Part shown: in pieces, positions 1 to 11,770 of the stretch
Layout: the number at the start of each line of letters is the position of its first letter
How positions within the stretch are numbered: the first letter of the stretch is position 1
Origin: Cephalopachus bancanus
Taxonomy: Eukaryota > Chordata > Mammalia > Primates > Tarsiidae
Reading direction: 5' to 3'
DNA length: 64,000 nucleotides
NCBI GenBank assembly: GCA_027257055.1
Contig: JAPVLO010000019.1
Location: 12,481,001-12,545,000 of the forward strand
The notes under the pieces: generated by a model
Told to the model about the DNA's origin: nothing
Seen by the model: the letters and a program-made list of their open reading frames with translations, nothing else
Database searches by the model: none
Program-made: the position numbers and the translations under genes

Positions 1-610
1 ATTACATACCAGTCAATCTTGAAAACTATTTTTAAATGATCTATAGCTGACAACTAGATTATGTCATTCTTCAAGTTTTTGAAAGTAAAAAAAATTGGAA
101 GGCTCTGATTAGCAAAAGGAATTACCGCATAGGCATTAGAATCACTCAGTTTTTCAACACATACACAAAGAGAACTGTCCTGTTAGGTGCTGTGGCGATT
201 TATAGCCCCTGTGGAGGCTGTATACCTTTGCATACCACTCAGGGTGGCTGAGAGCTACACTTTTCTTTTGCAAAGGGAGAGATGGCAATTGTGCAAAGAA
301 ATGTGGGTAAGGAGAACCAGTTAAGAGTCAATCTTTACCTCAGGCAATTTTTCAAGTCAGTCAATATTAGGACTTACACATAGCAGTTTAGATCGATTCT
401 TGTAAAACCATTTTTTGTCTATGAAGTTCTTGGGAAATCTTTGTGCCTCCAGTGTGAAGGCTTATGTGTCAGAGCAAGGGTAAAGAGTCCGAGTAGGTTG
501 TAAGCCATTTTCAAGAGTTTGTATCTCCTTTTAAGCCTAGTAGGGGGCGACTGAAAATCTTTGGAATAAATAGAGTGACATGATTAGTTCTGTGCATTAG
601 GGAATAAACA
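1..610. other. Upstream intergenic DNA, nothing recognised
   Basis: AT-rich sequence without a coding frame, RNA gene or repeat that I recognise. Confidence 0.5.
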
Positions 611-1930
611 GAGAATGACTGGATCCATCCATTCATTCTATAAATGCTCTATTTTGTGTAGTGTAGATTCAAAGACGAAGGAAACAAAATCCCTGTCTTC
701 CTAGAATTTATATTTTAATGGGGAAAGACAGATAAATGAATACAATAGCATCATGTCAGTTAGTGATGGATGCTGTAGAAAATATAAAGCAGGAACTGTT
801 ATAGATAGTGTGTATACAAAGTCCCTGTCTCACGGAGTTTACATCCTAATGGGGGTGATTAGAAACAAATGGAACAATAGCATAAGTCAGGCAGTCATGG
901 TACCAGAACTATAAAAATTTAAGGGTCTGTGTGTAAAGGGTAAGGAATTTATTTTTTAGAAAGTGGTGCAAGACACTAGATGATATCTTAGGAGATCTGA
1001 GCGTTGACCTGAATAAAATGATGAAGTATATGATGTGAACACCTATTTAGGTGAAAAGGGTTACAACAAAGAGAATGGAAGTGTAAAGGTAGAGACAGGA
1101 TAGAGACAGAGTGTGCATGGCAATTTAGGGGAAACAAGATAGCTAGCCTTACTGGAGCAGTGGGAGACTTGGTTTTTTCTGGTGAGGACAGAGAAAATAC
1201 TTTACACTGGTTTATGTATTGAAAGGATTATCCTAACTGCTTTACCAATAATAGAATGTAGGAAGGCAGGATTATGGAGTCTTGGATTATGCTGATGGAG
1301 AAGGATGGTAAGATTATAAGCAAGAGAAGGAGGATCAACTAATAATGATATTGCTTGTCTTTTTTTTTTTTTTTTTTTGAGGTGGACTCTTACTCCGTCA
1401 CCGAGGCTGGAGTGCAGTGGCACACTCATGGCCACTCCAGCGTCGAACTGCTGGGCTCCAGCGATCCTTCTGCCTCAGTCTTCCAAGTAGCTGGAAACAT
1501 AGGCGTGTGCTACCACACCCAGCTAATTTTTGATTTATTGTAGTGACAAGGTCTCGCCAGGTTGCCTGGGCCAGTCTCGAATCTGCAGGCTCAGACAATT
1601 CACTCACCTTGGTCTCCCAAAGTGCTGGGATTACAGGCTGAGTCACTGAGCCTGACCTGCATGCCTTTTTAAAGAAAGCTAGAGTTATAAAATAAGAAAG
1701 GGAAACAAAGTCCCTGGGGAGAGAAGGTAACTTGAGAACTGAATATGGGTGGAAGCATGATTGTAGAGAATGAGAAAAATGGAAGGCATCCCTGAGGTTT
1801 ATGAAAATTGGCAGTTAGAAGGCTATGGTATCATTAATTACAATAAATAAATTAAGACAGGTTTGGGAAAGAGGGGAAGATGAAGACTTTTGATTACATT
1901 GAGTTTATCTAGATGTAAATGTTTAGCTGA
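611..1930 (+). repeat. Ancient LINE-like interspersed repeat, split by an Alu
   Basis: Degenerate sequence with phrases typical of a long mammal-wide repeat: an early 'tccctgtcttcctagaattta' type segment, a 'ggattatcctaactgct' segment and a 'gaagatgaagacttttgatt' segment in the expected order. The same element recurs at about 17290-19090 and in part at 29500-29640. I am not certain of the family name (L2-like). The Alu at 1360-1655 is inserted in it. A second short block near 815 repeats the motif seen near 680, suggesting two overlapping copies. Confidence 0.5.
1360..1655 (-). repeat. Alu-type SINE
   Basis: Starts with a 19-nt T run (reverse-strand tail), then right monomer, linker and left monomer in antisense, ending near 1655. 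Diverged at many sites; no clear target-site duplication seen. Confidence 0.9.
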
Positions 1931-1989
1931 TATAGATCATAAGATTTACTCTTGTCTCCAAATAGACCGAAATTGAGGCTATTTTCACA

Positions 1990-2440
1990 AGACTCAAGGA
2001 AAAAGAAAAAAGCTATTCTTTTGGGAGTATTTAAGCAAAAGAACCAGAAGGCATTAGCATGGGGTTGTTTAGGTACCTGGTGCTCTTATGCAGGTCCACA
2101 GGAACTGAACTTGGGAATAGTTCTTGTAACTGACTTTAAAAAAAAAAAAAGTCTCAGCCAATCACAAACAGCCAACCAGACAACTGATTATATAACTAGG
2201 GACCTCCAATCAGACTATATCCGATTAAGGCAAATATCTTATTACACCTTGCCCAAATAAAGCAAATTTAGCTATAGCCTATCAGTTAATTTCCGTACTT
2301 TTCTTCTATGCTTTGCTTACAGAAGCTTGCTTTGGCTGCTGGAGCATTCTGGACTTCTGATTCACAGTGCTGCCATATTTATGAATTGTTATTTGCTCAA
2401 ATAAACTGTTAAATTTGACTTAAGTTTTTCTATTGACAGG
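1990..2440 (+). repeat. LTR-like segment (ERV1-type, degenerate)
   Basis: Contains a CAAT-rich stretch with several CCAATCA-like motifs at about 2155-2215, an AATAAA at about 2254 and another at about 2400 followed by a T-rich end. This order is typical of an old retroviral LTR. Boundaries and family are uncertain, and no internal retroviral genes are adjacent. Confidence 0.4.
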
Positions 2441-2798
2441 ATAACTAATATGGGCAAACTGTTCACATAAGAGTGGAAAATCAAAAGTCTTGGAGACAGA
2501 AAAGAGAGATATGTAAATTCCTTTTTAAAAGACTGCCTAGTATAAGCATGACTAGAGCTAGACTGCCAATGTTCAAATTTCTTCTGGGCCTTTATCTGAA
2601 AATTGTTATACTAGAACCTACCTGTTGTGGAGTAAGTTTTCTTAATCTGGAGTCCACAAAATTTCAGCAGCTGTGAACCTTGTATTGAAAAAGTCAACCT
2701 TATTTCTATTAACTGCTCGCAAAAATTTAGTTTCCTTCAATTATAAAGACAGGCAATAACCCACAGTAGTGCTAGCAGTACGTATGGCGTTGTTTCTT

Positions 2799-3060
2799 TT
2801 TCTTTTATTTATTTATTTGAGTTGGAGTCTCACTCCATTGCCCAGGTGGAGTGCAGTGGCACATTCACGGCCATCCCAGCATCGACCTGCTGGGCTCCGG
2901 CAATCCTTCCACCTCACCCTTCCAAGTAGCCGGAACTACAGGCGCACACTACCACACCTGGCTAATATTTATTTTTAATGAAGAGACGAGGTCTTTCCAA
3001 TTTGCCTGGGCTAGCCTCGGCCTCCCAAAGAACTGGGATTACAGGCTGAGCCACCGGGCG
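2799..3060 (-). repeat. Alu-type SINE, internally deleted
   Basis: Antisense Alu with an ATTT-repeat tail. About 40 bases of the left monomer are missing before the 'gcctcggcctcccaaag' block. Probable 8-bp target-site duplication TGTTTCTT at 2791-2798 and 3062-3069. Confidence 0.9.
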
Positions 3061-4009
3061 ATGTTTCTTATAAAAAGTATTTACATATCACAATACAGTT
3101 GCTGCAGATTTCTTAAAATATCATGATCATCACTGCTTCCAAATCACTATATTTATGAGAACTGCAGCAGTGATTCTAGAATTTATCTACAGCCCTCATG
3201 CCACTTAGTTGGCCAAGCATCCTACAATTCTGAGCCTCTGGTCAATCATAAACACACTGTGAAGGCTGGATGTTTACCCATAGGTTCACATTTACATTGC
3301 TTTGCAGTATTCCCAAAATATACATTTTGCTGATCAACATGAGAAAGGAGGTAAATTGATTTTGACAGTGCTATTTACATTATTATTGATTCCTTAGTAA
3401 TCCTGATAAATTTAATTTCATGCGTTTAGAATATGCACTATTTTAAATCTGGGCTGTAGGTTTCATCGGATTATCAAAAGTGTTCATGGCACAAGTGAAA
3501 TCTTGAGGTAGAAGAATAAATAGGGTACACGTGAGCACTAGAACAGTACCAGGCCCATATCATGTGTTAGATATACATTCTTAATTCCATTCCTGTCCTG
3601 TGAAATTTTAAGTCCCATTTATTTTTGCATTCAAAACGGCTAGTACAGTGCCCTGCACTTTGGCCCTCCATGAATGCTGAATGAATGAACGAAGTGGATT
3701 CCAGGTTGGTGACTCAGGACCCTCAGTTGCGGCTGGAAGGAACAGCTGTAAAAGTGTGGGGCGGCTTTTATGCATCTGGGGGGGGGTCCTCTGGATATGT
3801 TAGATGGCTTCTGAGTGCTCCGCAAAAGACACAGCTGTGTCCCTAATAACGTCCCCACGGGACTGGAGATTGCGGGTGGCTACAGGAGCCACGTTCTCAA
3901 AGCTCTCCATCATCCAAATAGGCAGTAGGTGAGCGCAAAGCTCCAGGTGAAGTGTTGGACTAATTCCTGGCGGATTCCTGGGACCTAGCAACGGTTTCAG
4001 CAGCAGGAC
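3061..4009. other. Distal promoter region, mostly unassigned
   Basis: No gene recognised. The stretch at about 3635-3695 resembles the end of a MIR/L2 repeat (short repeated TGAA units). A run of nine G lies near 3779. GC content climbs from about 3700 towards the CpG island. Confidence 0.4.
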
Positions 4010-4303
4010 AGCCTTGGGTTTAGGTCAGCGAGCGCGAGAACCGCCACCCTCCGAGGCGCGGGTCTCGGGAAGGCTCCGGGCGGGAGCACACGCCGCGCCC
4101 ACGGCGCCCCGGCCCGCTCGCCACGCCCACTTCCTGCCCCATCCCGCGCCTTTCCAGGTCCCTCTCCCGGTGAACCGGATGCTCCGTCAGTCTCCTCCTC
4201 TGCGTCCTCGGCCGCTGCCCGGGTCCCTCGCGAAGCCGCTGCAGCCCCCGAGGGCCCAGCCAGAGGGCTCCCGGAGGCCGACCGGGCAGGCGTGGTGCGG
4301 TAG

Positions 4304-4717
<414 letters not shown>

Positions 4718-4720
4718 TGA

Positions 4721-5956
4721 TTCTGCTTCTGGGCATTTCATGCGTTTCCGCCCCGGTATGCTTTGATTCTCAGCTGGAGGCTGAGCATAAGGCATCCCTT
4801 GTCATGAAAAGGGGTGTGTTGGATGTGAAATACCCTCCCGAAGTATTTATAAACCTACAGGAAGTATTTGCCTCTTACTTTCTTACACTGCTCCTTTCTT
4901 TATTCATTTCAAGAGGCAATACAGGATACTGAGAATGTGTCTTAAGTTATTCTGTCTTCTTAATTATGCATCTTAAATGTTTATTTGTTTCTTTATGTGG
5001 ATCTCAATGTATGTGTGTGAGAGTAACCTCATATTTGTGTTACACACGTGTTTCTGAAGTTCAGACCACCTGATTTCAGTCGTAGTCTACCATTAACTTC
5101 GATGAGGTGAAATATGAAGCGACTGTATTTAAAGTAGTTTTAGTATTATTTGTGAATTTGTTGTCTATCAAGGGTAATTGATTTGGCAGCTTCAGAAGAA
5201 AATGTATTTGGGAATGTGAATAAGGTTTCTGTTTGTGGACTATTTTGGTAAGAGTGCTCTGCTTATATAATCCAAGATGATTTTTTTTTCAGGTGAATTT
5301 GTACACCTACACATGGTTCAAAATCAGAATTGTGTTTAAGATATTACCAACTTTTTTAATAACTGGGTAGAGAGAGTGCAAAAATAACCTCACATGCAAA
5401 GTATCTTTGACTCTCTTTCTCCGTATTCTTTGCCTGAAACAACAGTGTGTTTAGTATTAACCAATGTATTTCTCATAGCTTTTCTTTTTTTAACTTGAAA
5501 GCAGACCATATAACTTCTTTGGTGGAGTCTGGTAGGGGATTTAGAGAAGAACCACTGTTACCTTAAAGTTACTTGCCAATATAAAATATATATAAAGATA
5601 TATTTTCTAGCACTTGGTATTTATATACCATATTCCAAGGGTTTTAGATTTCATAACTGTTCATGAGAATGGTAGGAGATTGAAGTGTAGACAGTTTTTT
5701 TGTGCATTACCAGAGCAGAGGGCAGTAAAAGATGATGAGGAACAACATGGATGTTCTGAGTTTTTATCTCTAGGCAGATCACTATGACCACATTAACTTA
5801 CAATTGAAGGGGAAAAAAATATAAAAAGTGTACATGCTTGTAGCATCTTAGTAGCTTCAGTTGTAAGACTACTTTAATATGTGAAAATATTTGTTATTTA
5901 AGTATAATTAAATCTAAATTACAGTAACATCTGTTTCTGTTAAAATATTTCATACA
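4721..5956. other. Proximal intron 1, unassigned
   Basis: AT-rich, apparently single-copy intron sequence between the CpG island and the first intronic Alu. I see no exon, RNA gene or classified repeat. Confidence 0.4.
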
Positions 5957-6241
5957 GCCGGGCGCAGTGGCTCAAACCTGTAATCCCAGCACTTTGGGAG
6001 GCCGAGGTGAGAGAATTGCCTGAACCTAGGCTTTCGAGACCAGCTTGGGCAACTTGGTGAGACCTCGTCTCTACAATAAATCAAAAAATTAGCTGGGCTT
6101 GGTAGCGCACACCTTTAGTTCTGGCTACTTGGAAGGCTGATGCGGAAGGATCGCCTGACCCCAGTAGGTTGAAGCTGGAGTGGCCATGAGCATTCCATTG
6201 CACTCCAGACTGGGAGACGGAGTGAGACTCTGACTCAAAAA

Positions 6242-6259
<18 letters not shown>
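5957..6259 (+). repeat. Alu-type SINE
   Basis: Complete sense-oriented Alu from GCCGGGCGC to an A tail at 6237-6259. Flanked by a probable 11-bp duplication ATATTTCATAC at 5945-5955 and ATATTTCACAC at 6335-6345, which places the adjacent microsatellite inside the inserted unit. Confidence 0.93.
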
Positions 6260-6331
<72 letters not shown>

Positions 6332-6340
6332 TATATATTT
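6259..6340. repeat. (TA)n/(CA)n microsatellite grown from Alu tail
   Basis: Runs of TA, then alternating CA and TA dinucleotides, directly follow the A tail of the preceding Alu and end at its downstream target-site duplication. Confidence 0.9.
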
Positions 6341-6960
6341 CACACAATATATTTAAAAATGAAAAATTAGGGAGAACATTGTTGAGGGTTAAAAATATGT
6401 CTTCAAAATTACTTTTATTTCTCTTAAGCAGGAGCACTTGATGCTTAATATATGATGGTATTACATCATACACATATTTTACTTAAGGAAAAGAGCTTTG
6501 ATATTTTACTCAGTGAGTGTGCTTGTCTCTGAAATATAGGCCAGCTTCCATATCTGGTATTCAGTTGACAAACTGATCTCTTTCATCATTGGAAAAAAAC
6601 ATTATATTGGGAAACAATGAGAAAAGGTGGGTCACCAGTGTATTTTACTAGTGATAACCCCGGGCTGTTTTGACTATATGTGGTTTCTTTTTATCTTACT
6701 GACTTTTAAACCAGATGCTAGTATAAGATTTGACACCATTAAATCGGAAAGTATATCAATTGGAACTTAGTTTACCACAGTAAATACTTCTGATATATGT
6801 ACCAGAGTCATTAAGTGACTTGGCATGAGCAGTTAATTACATTGAAAATGGTCATTACTCTTCCTTTGACGGAAGCCAAATTGAAGTACAGAATTGAGCC
6901 CAGAATCAAGAATGAGCATTAGTTGCTTTAAAGGAAGTAAAAGTTAACAACAGGAATAGT
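6341..6960. other. Intron, unassigned
   Basis: AT-rich sequence with no gene or repeat that I can classify. Confidence 0.35.
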
Positions 6961-6969
6961 TCCCACCAT

Positions 6970-7185
6970 TGGTTTTTGAGTCAGACTGATGGTCCCAGTT
7001 TCTATCTAATTATATGACATCAGACAAATCATTTAATCTCCCTGAATTTTAGTTTCCTTGTTTTAAAATATAGATATGATACGTACAACTCTGGGTTGTT
7101 GTTGGAATTAAATAATGCTATGTACATAAAGTGCTTAGTGCAATACTTAGAACATATCATGATCACTCAGTGGTTGCTATTAGTG
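6970..7185 (+). repeat. MIR SINE
   Basis: Degenerate MIR in sense orientation. It has a 'gagtcagact' start, a 'tttagtttccttgttttaaaatatag' core, a 'gggttgttgttg' segment and a 'gtgcttagtgcaatactt' end in the canonical order. Confidence 0.75.
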
Positions 7186-7189
7186 TATA

Positions 7190-8060
7190 TTCCTCATTTA
7201 AATGAAGGTATTAGGTAGTATGAGATTCTGAAATGTGATAAGATTTTTTTAACTAAACAAAGTAACTTTATAATAATAGTAAACTGTATGGCCTCTGCAA
7301 TAAAGTATCTCTTACTTATTCTAAAACACATAGAATTCCAGACTCTTATGTTGCTTGAGTATTTCCCAGAAGGAGATTTTGTGTAATATGAGAATTGGTG
7401 GTATTCTGTGGATTTGTGTGTATGTATTACGTATTTGTGCATTTTTATACACACATATGCTTCTTCATGAAGACATTTTCACTCATTAAAAATAATTAGT
7501 TTTGTTATATTTAAGAATGTAGTAGTCAAGATAAATAGTCAAGAATATAGGCAAAGAAAATTGGAGATTTTTTATAGTCACTTTCCTTAATTACATTGGA
7601 AATGGTCATTAAAAACTAATTTTTGAATCCTCACTTATGTTAAGTGATGTGAGTTTGTGGGAGACTTTGACTTCTTAGTAGTATATCATTTGCATATCTA
7701 GTGCAACTGTGTTTTATTTGGACAGTTTTTCTATTTCTTACATCATTAACATTTATCAGTTAATCATCTTCATTTATAATTGTTGTAATTTATGATGACC
7801 TCTTCTGATAATGTAAAAAGGGATCAAATTATGTAATTATTTCCAGCTTATTACTGACTTTACCGTCATCAGAAGCAGCTGTTATAATAATTTACCCTAT
7901 CTGCAGAGAATGTGCAGAGAATGTGATTAGCTAATAGGCTATGATATGTAGATAACAAAGGATATGCAATATGAAAAACTGAACAGTTTGTAAACATTTT
8001 CTAAAAGAATTAATATTTTTGCCTAAATGAAACATATTTCAGTTGCCTTTGATATAATTT
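7190..8060. other. Intron, unassigned
   Basis: AT-rich sequence; nothing recognised on either strand. Confidence 0.35.
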
Positions 8061-8061
8061 C

Positions 8062-8503
8062 TTTTTTTAATTTTTAATTTTAAAGATGTGGGGTACAATT
8101 CAGGGTTAGGTATACAAGTATTCATTATGCAGGTACCCTTGTTGATGAGGTGTGCCCCCTCTTCCCCCAGCAGTTTCCCACTACTGCCAATCCCTTTCTT
8201 ATAGTATTATGATAATTGTTCAAGGTCCACTTATGAGTGATAACATGTGATACTCATTTCTTTGTTTCTGTGATAGATCACTCAGTATTATAGACTCCAA
8301 GTCTGTCCAAGTTGCTGCAAAGTTTATAATTTTGTCCTTCATGGCTGTGTAATGTTCCATTGTATATATGTACCACATTTTAAAAATCCATTCTTCTTTT
8401 GATGGGCAGCATGGTTGGTTCGATGTTTTTGCCATTGTGAATAATACTGCAATATGCGTGTGTAGGTATATACCTGGAGGAACTCAAATCACTCTATGGC
8501 AAA
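8062..8503 (-). mobile_element. L1 3' end with 5' inversion (twin-priming structure)
   Basis: From 8062 the + strand reads as the reverse complement of an L1 3' end: tail, 3'UTR, then the last part of ORF2. It is the same subfamily as the copy at 24487-25025. At about 8468 the orientation flips. Bases 8469 to about 8503 ('tacctggaggaactcaaatc' and on) are the L1 segment immediately upstream, in sense orientation. That is the classic signature of an insertion with an inverted 5' end. Confidence 0.8.
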
Positions 8504-8933
8504 ACTTCTGTATGTCATCAGTTTTTTTTTTTCAGTTTTACTCTAGGTGTACATATGCATGCTGTTTACATGAACATATTGTGCAGTGGTGGGGATTGGG
8601 TCTCAGGTATTCCCCAGATAGTGAATGTTGTACTCAGCAGGTAATTTCTGAACCCTAACTCTCTCGTTAATGTTTTTATGTATGTTTTACATTGAGATGT
8701 ACAATATCCAATTTTTTTCATGGCACATCTATGAAATAGACTTTGCTATCTTATCAAATGATAAAAAGGGAGAGGACGGAGGTAAGCAATGGATGTTACC
8801 CTTAAGCAAAGAATTCAAGTGGAAGAAAAGTTTGCAAACACAGCACAAGAAATAATGCATAGTAATTATACATTGACATGTCTACACATATTGCACATAT
8901 TAGAAAATACATAGATGAAATAGATGTCAAACA

Positions 8934-9186
8934 GTTTTGTTTTGTTTTGTTGGCCACATCATGGCTCATTTCAGTGACTCATTTCAGCCTCGCACTCAAG
9001 GGATCCTCATGCCTCAGCCTCCTGAGTAACTGGTACTACCATGGTGTGTGACACCATGGCTAAGTTTTTGTAGAGACAAGGTTTCTTGTTGACTGGGCTG
9101 GTCTTGAACTTCTAGCCTCAAGTGATCCTCTCACCTTGGCTTTCCAAAGTGTTGGGATTACAGATGTGAGGCACCGTACTTGGCCT
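8934..9186 (-). repeat. Old Alu-type SINE (AluJ-like), partial
   Basis: Preceded by GTTTT repeats. Degraded right monomer, then a recognisable left monomer ('tttttgtagagacaaggt' through 'gggattacagatgtgag') in antisense. More diverged than the other Alus and lacking the lineage-specific changes. Confidence 0.75.
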
Positions 9187-9603
9187 GCAGTATTTATATA
9201 GGCTAGAGTATATTAGAGTATGTTTTATGACCCTTGAAGAGTGATTGCAAGTGACAGGTCTTACCTAGAATAGCCAAAGCTGCTTGCCAAGAATGTCACA
9301 GTATCACAGATGATGGCAAAAGACATGAAATTCCTGCATGATAGATGATGGAGAGTTTATCAGTCACAGCAATAGAATTGTCAGTATCATCAGCATTCAG
9401 TTTCTTGAGCTTTAGTTCACACAGAACAACATGAGAAGGGGTAGATGATGTGCCTACATGAGATGAGAGCTGCATTGCAGGAGAGGAATCTTGAATTTGG
9501 GAAACCCAATCTTTTAAAATGGGCAGTAAGTTTGCTTGACCTCTGCCCTAGAGGGAGACAGTATCTATATTAACATACCCATTTTTCTGGGGGAGGACTG
9601 TCG
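9187..9603. other. Intron, unassigned (possible old repeat)
   Basis: Moderate-complexity sequence up to the palindrome; not classified. Confidence 0.3.
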
Positions 9604-9677
9604 TTTTTCCATGACTATGTGCTATACAAATATCCTTGAATTCAAGGATATTTGTATAGCACATAGTCATGGAAAAA
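9604..9677. repeat. Perfect 74-bp palindrome (37-bp arms, no spacer)
   Basis: Arm 1 at 9604-9640 runs from TTTTTCCATGACTATG to ATCCTTGAA. Arm 2 at 9641-9677 is its exact reverse complement. The centre is GAATTC. No mismatch is present, which is remarkable in otherwise diverged intron DNA. It does not match MADE1 or any MITE I know. Confidence 0.95.
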
Positions 9678-11390
9678 AGGCCAGGGCAAGTCATTCGGTC
9701 CCTCCACTTGCAAGTTCCTTACAAACCTAGGAAAGAAGAGTTAAGAACTCAAAAGAGAATATGTTTAGGATATTTTTGTCCACATACAAGTACATATACC
9801 ACCAGCATGTTTAGCCCCATATGTGTGCTCTGTTGGACATGTAAGGCACAAAGAAGAGGAAAGAGGGAACTGTAACATAAGCCACAGTTCATCAGCTCTT
9901 AACCTTTTGCCATGTTTACTTTTTCATTCTCTCTCTGTTTAGCCCTAACTATTAGTTGACTTTAGATATGTGATCTGTTATGCCCATGTCTGATGTTGGT
10001 TATTTCAATGATCTCCAGGATTTATTTGGCATATCAAACAATCTCATGACTGCTTATCTCCATAAGAATTCCTCCTGGAATATCATGCAAATCCCACAAA
10101 TATATAAAATTTGCTTTTGGTTAAATGTAGGAGTAATGTGTTCCCCTGCTGGAAAACAGGTAAATGATGAACATGTCTTTATTTGTTGTATAACAATTTG
10201 CATGCACACACGTACATGTGTGTAACAAATAGATACTGTTTCTGCTGGCTTATCCATTTTTTATTTCTATCAGGCAGGATTTGTGCAGCTTCTCAAATTC
10301 AACATATTTAAAAGGGAATTATTGATCCTTCCCTCTGCCCATCTGGTCCATCTGTTATCTTATTGCTGTTCTAGTGCTGTTTCATGGAAAACAAATTTTG
10401 ACATTCTAGAACTTTATTTTTTATCTAATCTACTGGCTAGTTACATATATCCTTGTAGTTCTTACCTGTATTTTACAGATAGTACACAGCATTGCTGGCT
10501 ACACATTATTTCTTGGGGAGTTGTACGTGGATCTCATATCTTACAAAAATCTGATTTCTCTTATACATAGATATGCGAAATACATATAAATATTTTGGTT
10601 GACTATTAAAGCTTCAAAAATGTTACTTAGAAAAATATAATGAATTTTTTTCATAGTAATTGGTATATATCTGCCTGCCTTCCTGCCAGTCTGTCTTTAT
10701 TTCTGTTTAATCCTGGAAGGAAAAAGGTCAACAGTAAGCTTAAAGATTGTCTTGAAATCTATGATAAAAATTTTAACATAGAATAGCATCCTAAATGCAT
10801 TAATGAACTGAAAAAAGTTAAGAATAAAATAATTTATTTACTGGTATATTTATTTTTGGTAAAATTTTGGTTGATCATATAAAGATACCTACAAGGTTTG
10901 ACATTTGAAGGTGAAAAAGAAATGTTCTTTTCCCTTCATATTACCATGAGAAGTCAAGTACCATTAATGGAAAAGTTAAAGGATAACCTTTAGTGTTGGT
11001 TAAATAAACTGTGATGGTGATTTTGTTTAATGGAAATGTTTGTTGTATATTTTATAAATATATATTTTTAGAGATGGCTTAACATCATTGTCAATATGAC
11101 TTGACTCAGTTTTTGGAAAGATTTTGGCACAAAGTCTTTGCTGTTTGGAGACAGAGCAAACCATTGGCAAGTTAGTTTGAGTTTTGTGGTAAAATTTAAG
11201 GTACAAAATTGGTTATATATTGTGGCATCTGTTTGCTATTCTCAGTGAATATTAAATTGAATAAAAAGCCTGTATAACATTCTAAATTTTAAAAACTTGG
11301 GAGTTGAAAATAAGGGTTAATTATTTGAGGAAAAGAAAAATCAAACCAATAACAATAGAGCAGACAGGATGCTAGACATTTCAGTTAGAC
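9678..11390. other. Intron, unassigned
   Basis: No gene or repeat recognised over 1.7 kb. Short frames here lack any family resemblance. Confidence 0.35.
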
Positions 11391-11770
11391 AATTGCAATA
11401 GATTGAATGTGTACCCCAAATTTATAGACAGAAATTCTAATTTTCAATGTGAAAATATTAGAAAGCGGGGCCTTTGGTAGATGATGTATTTAGTCCTGAT
11501 GGTAGAGCTCTTGTGAATGAGATTAGTGACCTTATAGAAGGGATCTCAGAGAGCTCTCTTGTCCTCATTCTACCATGTGAGGATAAAATGACAATGTGGC
11601 TATCTGCAGTCCAGAAGAGACCCCTCCTCAGAACCTGGCCATATTGTCACTCTGATCTTGGACTTCCAGCCTCTAGAACTTTGAGAAAGAAATTTCTGTT
11701 GTTTAAGCACCTCTCCCTCCCCTCCGCATAGTTCATGGTAATTTGTTATAGCAACCTGAACTGACTGAGA
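11391..11770 (+). repeat. MaLR-type solo LTR (MST/MLT-like)
   Basis: Diverged copy with the ordered landmarks 'tgaatgtgtaccccaaattt', 'ggggcctttggtagatgatg', 'gatcttggacttccagcctc' and 'aagaaatttctgttgtttaa', ending in the 'ttgttatagcaacctgaact' segment. The reverse-oriented relative lies at 19162-19521. Confidence 0.65.

Noticed and set aside
6081..6473. 130-codon minus frame with Val/Cys/Tyr repeats
   Set aside because: Translation of the Alu and its dinucleotide microsatellite.
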